64,000 nt of DNA from Trema orientale (lineage: Eukaryota; Streptophyta; Magnoliopsida; Rosales; Cannabaceae), in contig JXTC01000020.1 in assembly GCA_002914845.1 (NCBI GenBank), positions 1,381,356 to 1,445,355 on the forward strand, read 5' to 3'. Shown in pieces: positions 23,474 through 34,440 of this stretch (positions are counted from its first letter, which is position 1; every line of letters begins with the position of its first letter). The notes under the pieces are model-generated. The model made no database searches, had not been told where the DNA came from, and saw only the letters and a list, made by a program, of their open reading frames with translations. The translations under genes were made by a program, and so were the position numbers.

Positions 23474-23578
23474 ATGGAAGAATCCATTGAAATCAGTATC
23501 TCCTCGATATTATCTTGGATTCCCTTACTCACTCCTACTACTACCCTACTACACAAAACTTATACTTTGCCCCTCTAA
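23474..23578 (+). CDS. Upstream ORF 2 in the CIPK leader
   Basis: A 34-codon ORF (MEESIEISISSILSWIPL and onward) that stops 59 nt before the main ATG. It could reduce main-frame translation. It starts Met-Glu-Glu like the kinase itself, but the remainder is unrelated. Confidence 0.3.
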   Translation: MEESIEISISSILSWIPLLTPTTTLLHKTYTLPL

Positions 23579-23637
23579 TTTTTCCATAGAAAATACAAGA
23601 ATCATTTTCCCTAAAACCAAACACCCCTTTTAATTTA

Positions 23638-24996
23638 ATGGAAGAAGAGAGACATGTGGTGTTCGGGAAATACGAGATGGGTCGGCTATTGGGGAAAGGG
23701 ACCTTCGCGAAGGTCTATTACGGCAAAGAAATGGGGTCAGGAGAGAGCGTGGCGATCAAGGTCATAAACAAGGACCAGGTCAGGAAAGAGGGCCTGATGG
23801 ACCAGATCCAGAGGGAGATCTCGGTCATGCGGATGGTTCGCCACCCCAACGTGGTGGAGCTCCGCGAGGTCATGGCCACCAAGACCAAGATCTTCTTCGT
23901 CATGGAGTACGTCCGTGGCGGCGAGCTCTTCGCCAAGGTGGCCAGGGGGAGGCTCAGGGAGGATCTGGCCCGTCGCTACTTCCAGCAGCTGATCTCCGCC
24001 GTCGATTTCTGCCACAGCAGGGGGGTCTCCCACCGGGACCTCAAGCCCGAGAACCTCCTCCTCGACGAGAACGGCGACCTCAAGATCTCGGACTTCGGGC
24101 TCTCCGCCCTGCCGGAGCAGCTCCGGAACGACGGCCTCCTCCACACCCAGTGCGGGACCCCTGCCTACGTGGCGCCGGAGGTCCTCCGGAAGAAGGGCTA
24201 CGACGGCGCCAAGGCCGACATCTGGTCCTGCGGGGTCATCCTCTTCGTCCTCCTCGCTGGGTTTCTCCCCTTTCAGGACGAGAACATCATGAAGATGTAT
24301 CGGAAGGTCTTCAAAGCAGAGTTCGAATGCCCGCCATGGTTCTCGCCCGAGTCGAAACGGTTGATCTGCAAGCTACTGGTGCCCGACCCGGATCGCCGGA
24401 TCACGATTCCGGGCATCATGCGGGTCCCCTGGTTTCAGAGGGGGTTCTCGAGACCTGTTCTGTTTTCAACCCAAGAACCACCACCGTCCCCTGTTTTCGA
24501 AGACGACCGGAAAAGCAGCAATAACGACGAGAAAACGGCGCCGTCGTCGCCCAAGTTCTTTAACGCGTTCGAGTTCATATCGTCTATGTCGTCGGGTTTC
24601 GACCTCTCCAACTTGTTCGAGAGCAAGAGGAAAACAGGTTCCATGTTCACGTCGAGGTGTACGGCCAAAGCTATCATGGCGAAGCTCGAGATTGTGGCGA
24701 AGGGGTTGAGCTATAAGGTGGCGAAGGTGAAGGACTTCCAGATAAGGTTGCAGGGAGCGTCAGAGGGGAGGAAAGGGAAGCTCTCGGTGACCGCCGAGGT
24801 CTTCGAGGTGGCGCCGGAGGTCGCCGTCGTCGAGTTCTCGAAATCGGCCGGCGATACCTTGGAGTACGCCAAGTTTTGCGAGGAAGATGTTAGACCTGCT
24901 TTGAAAGACATTGTTTGGACATGGCAAGGTGACCACGTCGACAATTGTTCTAATAACTCGATAATGGACGGCCAAGAATGTAAAAACTTGTTGTAA
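23638..24996 (+). CDS. CIPK5: CBL-interacting protein kinase, CIPK5-like
   Basis: A complete intronless 452-residue Ser/Thr kinase of the SnRK3 family. CIPKs bind calcineurin B-like calcium sensors and phosphorylate membrane transporters and other targets. The kinase domain spans about residues 12-266: glycine loop 19-26, ATP Lys41, Glu60, catalytic HRDLKPEN (Asp134), DFG 152-154, activation-loop Thr170 in [11 protein letters not shown], and APE 179-181. The CBL-binding NAF motif [18 protein letters not shown] starts at residue 307. The C-terminal regulatory/PP2C-binding region follows, with [20 protein letters not shown] and [11 protein letters not shown]. All key residues are present, so it should be active. 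The start fits family N-termini ([19 protein letters not shown]). The 5' two thirds are strongly GC3-rich and stand out from the AT-rich surroundings. Assignment to the CIPK5/25 clade is by motif similarity. Confidence 0.95.
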   Translation: MEEERHVVFGKYEMGRLLGKGTFAKVYYGKEMGSGESVAIKVINKDQVRKEGLMDQIQREISVMRMVRHPNVVELREVMATKTKIFFVMEYVRGGELFAKVARGRLREDLARRYFQQLISAVDFCHSRGVSHRDLKPENLLLDENGDLKISDFGLSALPEQLRNDGLLHTQCGTPAYVAPEVLRKKGYDGAKADIWSCGVILFVLLAGFLPFQDENIMKMYRKVFKAEFECPPWFSPESKRLICKLLVPDPDRRITIPGIMRVPWFQRGFSRPVLFSTQEPPPSPVFEDDRKSSNNDEKTAPSSPKFFNAFEFISSMSSGFDLSNLFESKRKTGSMFTSRCTAKAIMAKLEIVAKGLSYKVAKVKDFQIRLQGASEGRKGKLSVTAEVFEVAPEVAVVEFSKSAGDTLEYAKFCEEDVRPALKDIVWTWQGDHVDNCSNNSIMDGQECKNLL

Positions 24997-25350
24997 TTAT
25001 TTTGTATAATGTTTATTCGAGAATTACTAACCCTAGTTTGGGTTCTAAGTTTTCATTTTCTTAAGGACTTTTTTCTTTTAGGGTAAATATGGGTTTTAAG
25101 TGCCATTTATGTATATAATTTGTAATTAGCATGTTACAAATGTATGGCTTGGGATAAATGGTAAGGGTAAATTGGGTAAAAAGTCATACACAGTTTTGAG
25201 CTGTTTGCGTGTTTTTGTAAAAGTAAAAACTCTTTTGTTTCATATTTTCTTCTAATCCTTAATTTGTTTGGTTGATGTCTGATTGCTAATACAGATAACT
25301 AAAATAAACACATGGTTAGTTTTTTTTTTTTTTTTTATATATAACCTAAT
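24997..25350. other. CIPK 3' flank
   Basis: AT-rich probable 3' UTR and downstream DNA. The first AATAAA is at about 25301, some 300 nt past the stop; no nearer canonical signal was seen. It ends in poly(T) tracts adjoining the LINE. Confidence 0.4.
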
Positions 25351-25354
25351 TGGT

Positions 25355-26930
25355 TTTTTTTTTTTTTTTTTTGGCGAACCTCGACAAAATGAGGAAAATT
25401 ATATTAAAAGAGGAAGAAAAATAAGAAACACCACGTTAGAGGGGCATAAACCTGACCTCTCAGGACAAAGAAACAGAAAAAGAAATAAAATCAGTGAAAT
25501 CGATAATTAGGTTACAATACAATCGTTGTAAACAAAAGATGAAATAAAAGATGGAGCGGACCAACACCAAGTAAGACAAACAAAAGAAGGAGCACGAGAA
25601 GCTAAAGAATCAGCTACACGATTACCCTTGCGATAGATATGAGTGACCATAAAATCCATATTAGCAATGTACTCCAATGCTCTACACCAAGTTGATCTTC
25701 AACAGAAAAGAACTTTAAGAGAACGGGCTAAAAGAAGAGAAACTACGTAGACTGAATCACTCTCTAACCAGATACGCTTCTATTCATATTTCTAAGCAAA
25801 ATCAATCGCATGAACTACCGCTGCCAATTCTGTCTCAAAAGTGTAACCAATTCCTAAAGGAATAGAGAAACATCTGTGAACAAACCCTTTTTGAGTCCGA
25901 AACATCCTTGATCACTCAGAAAGACCCGGTGAGCCATAAGCAGAACCATCAGTATTGACATTGACCTAGAACAGAGAAGGAGGTCTCCATATAACTTCAA
26001 CAATGATTGGCGCCTTTCCAGGCCTACCTTTGACCCGAAGCTCTTGTAAAATTAAGAGATCGGTCATAGGGTTAAATATAGAACCAAAAACCAGAGACTC
26101 AGTCTCTCTAATAAAATGTCATAAGAGAACAAATGCTGAAGATATAGATAGTTTTTTATCTTCAAAAATTGCCAAATTCCAAAGATGCCATATAATCCAA
26201 AAAACAGAGACCAAACTAACTTTTCAGAAAACTCGAAGTTGCGGGCTAAATGAGCAAAGTTGAGCTCTATCCCAAAGATCCCTCACATAGTCCTCCAGAA
26301 AGACTGGTATGCAAAATAATGAGGACATGGCCGACTAAAGCTGTACAGCAAAAGGGCAATTGAGAAACAAATGTGATGAGTCTTTTACCAAGGAATGACA
26401 GAAACAACAGTAAGACGGAAGTTAAAAGTCTCGCCTCATCAAAGAAGATGCAGTAGGAAGCTGATCATGAAGAGTCCTCCAAAGTAAAACTGACCTTGAA
26501 GGAGGAATAAAGGAAGACTAAATCTACTTTCTCTAAGAGCAAATAACTAGAGAATCAGAAAGAGAAACATAAGCATTAGAGCAGGTAACTGCACCATCCA
26601 AAGAACCCATCCAGTATAAAGCATCTGGGCCATCTAAAATTACAACTGACTTAATAATATCAGCTATTCCTAGAAAACGATCTGTAAAAGCAGAAGGAAG
26701 AGACCAACCCGAATTCGTTAAAAAAACCCCAACCAAACCCTCCAATGGAAGATCAAAAAATATAGAAGAAAATACAAAATCAAACAGCGGAGAATCTAGC
26801 CAATTATCCGTCTAAAATTTGACTTTAGAATGTCTTCTAACCAACCAATGAGATTCTATACGAAGATCTTGACACAAAAGGCGAAGCCCAGGCCAAATGG
26901 TTATTATATCCATTTTTATTACTGAAATAG
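25355..26930 (-). mobile_element. 5'-truncated L1-type LINE (RT zinc-binding and RNase H remnants)
   Basis: Poly(T) at 25355-25372 is the poly(A) tail of a minus-strand LINE. On the minus strand, the RNase H domain shows NVNTDGSAYGSPGLSE near 25963-25916 with its catalytic Asp, IWLESDSVYVVSLLLARSL near 25780, and RKGNRVADSLASRAP near 25636. Upstream, 26520-26270 holds pieces of the RT-associated zinc-binding region. Frameshifts and stops break the frame. The 5' end is uncertain (about 26930) and the RT itself is missing. Short plus-strand ORFs here are shadows. Confidence 0.75.
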
Positions 26931-27195
26931 AATTTTCTATTATTCCTCCCTTACGGAAAAAAAGAAAAAAAAAAATTCTTCAACATGGCTTGATCCATGA
27001 TGGACCAAAGTTACGTAAAGTTCACACTTTGAGGATGGGGGTTAACAATTATCAAGTATAAAATTCAACTGCATTGAAGAATTAGTCTAAGGAATAAAAA
27101 AGCGTGCCTTTAATCATAGTAAATTTAGAGATAATAATTGTGCTAACTTTCTAAGAATAATTTCCTTTTGCCCAGATTATATATATATATATATA

Positions 27196-27440
27196 GGTTG
27201 TCAATTAGTAGGTTTTTTTTTTTATACCTATGTGTAGGTATTTTTTTTTTTTTTTTACAGTTGGATTATCATCTAAAGGTGATCCAATTATTATAATAAA
27301 GTGCGTAAAAAGACATGCATCATTAATTCTATTTCTCTTTTACTTTTTACTATAAAAAAATGTGCATGATAAATTTTCATTAGTCAAAATGATACTTATG
27401 TATAAGTTAAAAAAAATACCTACTAGGTTGGTGCCCGCCC
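27196..27440 (-). mobile_element. (TA)n-inserted MITE, copy d (reverse)
   Basis: A 245-bp family member. It begins GGTTGTCAATTAGTAGGTTT and ends ACCTACTAGGTTGGTGCCC, with the reverse core word AAAGACATGCATCATTAAT. TA repeats flank both sides. Confidence 0.8.
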
Positions 27441-27544
27441 ATATATATAGATATACCTACACACACATTTTTGCTTGGGTCCACCGGCTACAAATTTCCC
27501 TAGTCAAAAATGACTTTCTTAAGCATTTGATAGAAAAGATGAGT

Positions 27545-27750
27545 TTGCCAAAGAAAGGTTAATTCTTAATGATATTAGAAGTGAATGAGTGATAGTCCTC
27601 GTAGTTTTATTCCTAAGAATGGGATTACAATAGTTCATTCCCTGGCTAAGTTTTCTTCATCTCATTCTTTGGAATCTCTCGTATTGTAACTGAGGATTTG
27701 CTAGTTATTTCACTAATAAAAATAGAGCTTCCTTCGGAAAAAAGAATAAT
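27545..27750 (+). mobile_element. LINE 3' fragment (RNase H C-terminus)
   Basis: One plus-strand frame gives SFIPKNGITIVHSLAKFSSS. This matches the C-terminal motif of plant LINE RNase H domains (Val-Pro-Arg-x2-Asn-x2-Ala-His-x-Leu-Ala). It is followed by a short 3' UTR ending CTTCGGAAAAAAG. The rest of the element is missing. Confidence 0.5.
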
Positions 27751-27759
27751 TTTCCTTTT

Positions 27760-29160
27760 GCAAAACCTGTATTTAATTAATGTTTACTAACCATGCAAAG
27801 CTTTATTCGTATAGGCTTTTATTTTTTTTCATCCCTGCAGGCAAAATAAACTATGAAGTGATTCAATAATTCAATGAGATTTAATTTGATACATGAAAAC
27901 AAGAACATGATCACATGCTGTGAAATCATTGAGTAATGACATAAAATAATGGCATTTTTGGGTGGATTTCGTTGTCAAAAACTCAACAAGAAATTAACAG
28001 GGATCAATATCTATTAATTCCGTGACGAATGAAAATTTGGCACCAAACCATTGAAATAATAACGAATTCATACCTAAAAGACTAACACAGAATTGTAGAA
28101 CACGTGACACTCTTGTGGCACCACTCAGATCAGTAGTTGAAATAATTTAGATCCACATTTACGTTAAAAAAAATTCCAAAAAGAAAAAAGGTGACACTCT
28201 TTAGTCTTGTGGCACCAATTACATATGTAACTTACACATTGGTTGACAGTGACGCTCTTTTAAAATAAATCTATAATTCCGATTGAAAAATATATATATA
28301 TGTTTCTCTCTAGAACACGCGGCACTTGTGGTACCAATCAGTATTGTCAGTTCAGTACTTTGAAACAAAAACAAAAGAGAAAAAAGAGAGGAAAAAAAAT
28401 TAAAAAAACAAAATATTTATTTTTTGGATTTAAAAAAAAAAAAACAAAAAAGGTTGGTGGTTGGAGAAGCGTGTAAGTACTAGCTTAATGGCTTTAACAG
28501 AAATTCTAATGCTTTCTTTGTCAAAACTTTCTATCAGTCATTCAAGGTTCTAATTTAAAATTTGATTGCATTTAATTTCGTTAAAAGATTTTCATTTGAT
28601 TCTATTAATATTTAATAATAAGTATTCCATTTTGAAATATTAATTTCTCTCAATCGTTATCATTGCGGCATTGCCTAAAATTTAAGGATATGCATTGTCA
28701 TGGATTTAGATATTGACATTTCACGTAATTTTATCGCCAGTACATTTCACCAAAAAAAGAAAAAAAAATAAGAAAAAGAATAAAATAAACAAACCAACCT
28801 AAAAATAAAATGAATGAGCTATTTTTAGAAATGAAATAAACTTAGCACCGGACACTTGGAACGAAAGGAAACAAATATGGGATCCACCTTCCCCAAGTAC
28901 TGGACGAAATCCTATCTAGAATCCCCCTTTTTTTCCTTTTTGTTTCTTCGTCACCTTAATTACGACGAGACCCAATTCCAAATGGGCTTATGAGGCTTCA
29001 CCAAGAATAATGTTGCCATAGGATGAGGGCTTTTTTTGCACGCATTACACTTGGCATAAACGATGTGGACTGCGAATGGATGAATTATTAACTTTAGAGT
29101 GAATTAAAATGTATTGATATCTGTGTCGTCACCTCACACCCTACCTACGTACCACTACTT
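27760..29160. other. Intergenic with short repeated CACTCTTGTGGCACCA words
   Basis: AT-rich. Between 28098 and 28345 a degenerate word occurs three times: GAACACGTGACACTCTTGTG, GGTGACACTC then CTTGTGGCACCA, and GAACACGCGGCACTTGTG. This may be an old tandem or foldback repeat. No gene is seen. Confidence 0.4.
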
Positions 29161-29168
29161 TCACGACT

Positions 29169-29352
29169 AGAATAATGTTATAGCGCACCAGTGGTGCCCA
29201 GCACCACAGTAATGTGTCAGTTTGTCACTGGTTAATCATAATTATAATTTAAGCGGAACTTATGTGGGACCCAATTTGTTAATTAAATCATCCAGTGACA
29301 AACAGATATGTCACTGTGGTGCTGGCACCACTGGCGTCCTATAGCATTGCTC
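29169..29352. mobile_element. MITE with about 60-bp arms, GTGGTGC family copy 1
   Basis: The left arm (AATGTTATAGCGCACCAGTG, then CAGTTTGTCACTGG) pairs with the right arm (CCAGTGACAAACAG, then CACCACTGGCGTCCTATAGC). About 184 bp in total. Two relatives lie at 35130 and 35367. Confidence 0.75.
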
Positions 29353-29776
29353 CTAAGTAAAACATACATATTGATTGATGTCGATGAATGATGATGATGC
29401 TATAATATTTCACTTTTTGGCAGTTAATTATACGTGCACTATTGGTAAGCACATCTAGTCATAAAGTTTCTTTTTATGTTTTTGGAATATAGGTGACTGT
29501 GAGGTGTAATGGATTCTCTGTGGAAACCAATATTTGAATCTCTGCTCTATTGATGCAAAAGCTTAAGTATGCTTGATTCATGGTCCAGATCTTGTTTAGT
29601 AACTAATATGAATAATTTTCTAGCGCAACAAATTATTTCCTAAAATCTCAACTCAAACAATACCGATACGGTCTCAATTATCTGCTATTAAAAAAAAAAA
29701 AAAGTATCCTATTAAACATAACCAGTATATAGAACGTCATGTGGATGAATAATGGAGATAATCCATTATATTTATA

Positions 29777-29959
29777 GGGCGCGTCTACAGTAGGGGCGCC
29801 CCTACGTAGGGCCCTGTCTATTCACCGTTGGATGGGAATCTGTATATAAATAGATTCTCCACAGATTCTCCACAGATTCCCGTTATTCCCCACAGATTCC
29901 TATCCAACGATAATTAAGGCATGACCCTACGTAGGGACGCTCCTACCGTAGCCATCCCT
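29777..29959. mobile_element. GC-ended foldback MITE, copy 1
   Basis: The left end AGGGCGCGTCTACAGTAGGG and the inward right end AGGGATGGCTACGGTAGGAG are inverted repeats. Both arms contain CCCTACGTAGGG and CGTTGGATRGGAATCTG. The loop has a direct repeat of CCACAGATTC. A close relative lies at 31397. Confidence 0.8.
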
Positions 29960-30003
29960 TATTTATAACTGGATAATATCAAAAAAAAAAAAAAAAAACC
30001 TAT

Positions 30004-30978
30004 CCCTTTAGTGTTTTATCAAAAAAAAAAAAATCCACACATTTTCATTTATATCCAATTAAACCTTTAATTTACATTTTCCAATCAAATTGAACCGGGC
30101 TACACTTAGTCAAAATTGGAAGTTTAGTTTGTTAAAAAAGACAATTACCCTTTAAACTTAAAAATATGTATTATAAATAATAAATATTGAAACTAATTAT
30201 TCTTGTTTTTCTTTTTAAAAAAATATATATTTTAATGAAAATAATAATTATTAAGAATAAAAATTTTTGTCATCTTTTTCTTTTTAGTATTTAATGGTTT
30301 TGAATAATTTAAACTCATTTTAACATCAATATTTATTATTTTCACTTAAAATGATTAAAAAAAAGAAAGAAAAAATGAGAAATTTTTAAAATTTTTGTCA
30401 TTCTCTATATCTCTCTCTCTCTTAAATTAGAAAAAATGAGAAATTTTTAAAATTTTTGTCATTCTCTCTCTCTCTCTCTCTTAAATTTTAATTATTTTGA
30501 ATAATTTAAACTCTTGAAAAAAAACTCTCTCTCTCTCTCTCTCTCTTAAATTTTAATTGTTTTTGAATAATTTAAACTCTTGAAAAAAAACTCTCTCTCT
30601 CTCTCTTAAATTTTAATTGTTTTGAATAATTTAAATTCTTGAAAAAAAAAGAAGAATAAAATTAGAATTTTTTTAACTTTTGTCGTTCTTGTTTCAAAAT
30701 TGTTTTGAATACTCTTATTATTTTTAGTAATTATTATTTTCACTCAAAATAATTTTTTTTAAAAGAAAGACAATAATAATTGGTCTCAATATTTATAAGT
30801 TTTAATATATATTTTATGATTCAAAAGGTAAAATTATCCTTTTAAATAAACTAAAGTTCAAATTTTGACTTAATATGTGGACTCAATCTTTTTTGATAGA
30901 AAAATGTAAATTAAAGGTTTAATTTAATATAAATAAAAAAGTGTGGGCTTTTTTTTATAAAACTTTAAAGGCGAAGGG
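30004..30978. mobile_element. Long foldback element (about 190-bp arms) with internal minisatellite
   Basis: The left end (CCCTTTAGTGTTTTATC) pairs with the right end (inward CCCTTCGCCTTTAAAGTTTT). The arms share AAATTAAACCTTTAATTTAC, TTAGTCAAAATTGGAAGTTT and related words over about 190 bp. The total is 975 bp with no ORF. It resembles a foldback or MULE-type non-autonomous element; no target duplication could be fixed next to the poly(A)/poly(T) flanks. Confidence 0.6.
30371..30650. repeat. Minisatellite of about 60-bp units with CT runs
   Basis: Two copies of a unit starting AAAAATGAGAAATTTTTAAA lie at 30371 and 30432 (period 61). Three copies of TTAAATTTTAATTRTTTTGA lie at about 30481, 30546 and 30606. 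They are separated by (CT)n runs of different length. Confidence 0.8.
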
Positions 30979-31396
30979 TTTTTTTTTTTTTTTAAATATT
31001 ATCTCTATTTATAAGGGATATGTACAAGAAGACCTCTTTTTCATCATCTGTCAGATCCCTTTTCTTTTTTATGTACATATATCCCTTTTTAAATTAATGT
31101 TTTATCTATTTCTAACTTTACCCTTAATACCAGGAAACTGGAAAGTAGTACCACACAGACTGGTCCCCAATTGCTCTTTCGGCCTTTCGTTCGGCCTGCA
31201 CCCTTCTGGCAGTTTCTCAGAAAAGGAACTAACTTTATTCAACTTCTTAAAAGAAATAGAGTAAAATCCAATCAAATCAGCTAGTCTTATATTCTTATTT
31301 TTGATTTTTTTAATTATAAATAAATCATTCTTTTTTTTTTTTTTTTGAAGGGAAGTATAAATATACCATTAATATGAAATTAGTGACTACTTTTTA

Positions 31397-31568
31397 GGGC
31401 GCGTCTATAGTAGGGGCGTCCCTACGTAGGGTCCTGCCTATCCACCGTTGGATGAGAATCTGTGTATAAATAGATTCCCCACAGATTCCCGTTATTCCCC
31501 ACAGATTCCCATCCAACAGTGTATAAGGGGTGGCCCTACGTAGGGGCGCCCCTACTGTAGCCCTCCCC
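31397..31568. mobile_element. GC-ended foldback MITE, copy 2
   Basis: The ends AGGGCGCGTCTATAGTAGGG and (inward) GGGAGGGCTACAGTAGGGG match the element at 29777, with the same CCCTACGTAGGG arms and CCACAGATTCC loop repeat. The two copies are 1.6 kb apart and very similar. Confidence 0.8.
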
Positions 31569-31648
31569 TTTTTTTTATTCTCCAATAAGTCACTAATATA
31601 CTATTGAGTTACCCATTTTTTCATTTTTTTTCTTTGGAGTAAATTTTT

Positions 31649-31666
31649 TGTTTATGATATACAATT
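31649..31666. repeat. SINE target duplication, left
   Basis: TGTTTATGATATACAATT, 18 bp, exactly repeated at 31827-31844. Confidence 0.9.
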
Positions 31667-31826
31667 TTTTTTTTTTAAAAAGTGGGGCTTAACTAATGAC
31701 CACCGCTTACTACAAATTAAAAGAAAATGACACACACACACACTACCAAGGTTTGAACCCCTGACCCTCCCAAACACACACACACAACCCTCAAACCTTG
31801 GACCAACTGAGCTAGCCCCAGTTGGC
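31667..31826 (-). mobile_element. tRNA-derived SINE, copy 2
   Basis: On the minus strand it starts GCCAACTGGGGCTAGCTCAG. The A-box-like GGCTAGCTCAGTTGGT and the B-box-like GGTTCAAACC lie about 45 bp apart. It ends TTAGTTAAGCCCC followed by an A-rich tail, the same 3' end as the SINE at 14885. It carries CA/TG dinucleotide runs. Perfect 18-bp target duplications flank it. It is a retroposon, not a working tRNA gene. Confidence 0.85.
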
Positions 31827-31844
31827 TGTTTATGATATACAATT
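31827..31844. repeat. SINE target duplication, right
   Basis: TGTTTATGATATACAATT, identical to 31649-31666. Confidence 0.9.
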
Positions 31845-32552
31845 AATTTAACATCATTACATCATTTTTTTCTTAAATAAATTATCTATAAACTAAATAT
31901 TTATCACTATTTTTCCTCTTTAAGTAAATCATTCATGTACCATTAAATTACCAACATTTTTTGTTCAATTAAATTATGTAAATCATTGAAATATCACCAA
32001 TTTACCATCTTGATTTTTTCTCCAGTAGGTAACTATTGACAAACATTTATTTTTTTTCTCAAGTAAGTCATTGATATACCATTGAGTTATCACTCTTTTT
32101 TTGTTATTTTTCATTTTTTTTCTCTCAAGTAAATTATTGATATGTTCCTAATTTAACATTATTTTTCTCAAGTAAATCGTAATTATCTACTACCATTTTT
32201 TTTCTTTTTCTCCTCAAGTAAATCATTCATATATCATTGATTTACCATTATTTAAATTATTATCTACCACTAATTTACCATCGTTGTTTTTCTTCAAGTA
32301 AATCATTTATGTATCATTATTTCACCAGATTTTTTTTCTCTTTTCCCTCCTTAGTAAATGAATTAAATCGTACATATACCATTGATTTACTACTATATTG
32401 TCTTAAATAAATCATGTAAATTATTGATATACTACTAATTTACCACCATTGTTTTTCCTCAAATAAATCGCTTATGTATCATTAATTTAGCACCACTTTT
32501 TTTTTCGTCAAGTAAAACAATTTTGTACCTCTACTTTACAACAAAAACTACG

Positions 32553-32831
32553 AGAAATTTAGGTGGATGACCAATATTTTAAATTTGATTAAGCAGATGT
32601 CTACTTTTTAAATTTTATAGCTAAATGTCCATGTATATATATTTTTACACTTGATAGATTTTTTTTTTACTAATTTCAGTTACTGTACTAAAATGTACTG
32701 GGTATATAATTTTTTATACTTTATATATAAGATTTTACACTTAGTATATAAATATATATACCGGACATTTTGCTATAGCATTTGTTAAAGGGATATCTAC
32801 TTAATTTAAACCAAAAATTTGGTCATATTTC
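32553..32831 (+). mobile_element. MITE of the GAGAAATTTAGGTG family
   Basis: The left end GAGAAATTTAGGTGGATG and the inward right end TAGAAATATGACC are imperfect inverted repeats of about 75 bp. They share GACCAA, AATTAAGYAGATRTC and TATAGCWAAATGTCC. The 280-bp element interrupts the tandem array. A right-half relative lies at about 34105-34200. Confidence 0.5.
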
Positions 32832-33769
32832 TATAAGGCCCTTTTATACCATTAATTTATCGCTTTTTTTTTTTTTTTTGGTTCTTCCCTCTAATTTAAT
32901 CAAGTAAATAATTGATATACCTATGAGTTACTATCATTTTTTCCCTCAGTTAAACCAAATATATTATTGGTACCAATGACTGATTTACTACCATTTTTTT
33001 TACCTTAAATAACTTGTATACAATTGATTTACCACCGTTTTTTCTTAATTTAGTAAATCAAATAACAAATCAATATATTACTGATTTTAATTTAATTGAC
33101 TATTATATTTTTTCCTAGTAAATCAATAATATATGATTAATATACCATTTATATACCAATTTTTAATGGTAAATTATTAATGAGTTATTTTATTTTTTTG
33201 GGTAAATTACTAACACTATAAATAGTGCCCAGATTTAATAATTTAATAATTTAGATTTTTAAGTTTCTCCACTGTGTGATCATCAAGAGTTTGATGTAGT
33301 AAAGACTTCATCCAAAAATTTACAGAATTGATATATATTTCTGCATTATATATAATATACTTTGATAAGTTATTTTGTGGACGAAAATAACAAGCCAAAG
33401 ACGTTTTAAAAGGGAAAAAAAACTGATTGAAGAAAATGAACTAATCCATATATCCAAATTTTTGCCACCATTTCAAAAATTAAAAATAAAAAAGACTAAA
33501 AGAATTAAAGAATCGTGTATATATACACACATATATATATATATCAAATTCTTCCGCCATAGTCCGCTTGATACTTCCAGTTTTCTAAATTATTGCTTCA
33601 ATATATATATACCATATGATCAAAGGTGTACGCCATAGGCAAACAACCATTTTTACAGATGAGTGGATGCAAAGGATCTTATCAGATCTGATGGATGCAG
33701 TCGTTAGTCGATATATTGAGGGCAGAATAGTAAAAGTCACGCTAACGACTGCTCCAAAATATTTTAAAA

Positions 33770-33871
33770 GGCCAATTAGTATGACGCATGCTCCAAAGGG
33801 GTAACTCATGTAGTTTCCTCTATTTACAATTACCTCCATTCCCATTGGAGCATGCGTCATACTAATTGGCC
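33770..33871. repeat. Perfect 27-bp inverted repeat with 48-nt loop
   Basis: The left arm 33770-33796 (GGCCAATTAGTATGACGCAT and 7 more bases) is the exact reverse complement of 33845-33871. Pairing continues imperfectly into the loop through GGG/CCC words. A transcript from either strand would form a strong hairpin. It may be a recent foldback insertion. Confidence 0.85.
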
Positions 33872-34440
33872 CCTTTGCCCATAATTTTTTACTCACTAAA
33901 CTTTTTCTTGCCCTTTTCGATATTGTCAGGAGCTTTTAAGTTGTTGTTCTCAGTTATGTGAATTTTTATCTTGTATAACATTTGAGGGGGAGAAAAAAAT
34001 GACTTTATACTATATTTTCTTTTTCTTTACTTTTGGAGTAATTAGAGTGGGTGCCTTGTTCATATTTCTCTTTTTGTAGCCAAATTACTAGTTATATGTA
34101 ATTTTTTTACTTAGTATATACACTGATATATCAGTTATTTTGCTAGAGAATTTTAAAAACCGATGTTTACTTAAAATTCAGTTATTTTGCAATAAGACCT
34201 TTTTCTTTTGTCTATATATTTATATAAGAGGTAAATTCATAATTTATGACATAAATGTGAGCTTCTTACAAAACTTTTGGCCCAGAAGTTCAATAAAAAC
34301 CCTCGAATGGGCTGAAAATTTTGAAAATTCTAGATTTATTTTGAAAATATCATTTTCAAGATTTGATTCAGAAAATACAACCTTTCAAAAATATTTTAAA
34401 TAACAATTTTTTGTTCAGAATTAATAATTTTCAAAGGTGC

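Larger units (their letters stand above)
31575..33200. repeat. Degenerate tandem array (AAGTAAATCATTNATATACC units)
   Basis: Units of roughly 50-70 bp built from CTCAAGTAAATCATTGATAT, ACCATTGATTTACCAC and a T-rich run recur across the region, with heavy divergence. A SINE (31667-31826) and a MITE (32553-32831) have inserted into the array. No coding potential. Confidence 0.6.

Noticed and set aside
23718..24975. Several antisense and alternative-frame ORFs over the CIPK gene
   Set aside because: They are shadows caused by the high GC of the kinase coding sequence and have no independent family similarity.
30371..30650. CRISPR-like spaced repeats
   Set aside because: The units are unequal minisatellite copies separated by CT runs in a plant nuclear foldback element, not repeats with unique spacers.
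31667..31826. Possible tRNA gene (A-box and B-box present)
   Set aside because: The cloverleaf is interrupted by CA/TG runs, and an A-rich tail and 18-bp target duplications identify a SINE.
33770..33871. Rho-independent terminator
   Set aside because: The hairpin is in plant nuclear DNA and has a 48-nt loop; bacterial termination does not apply.
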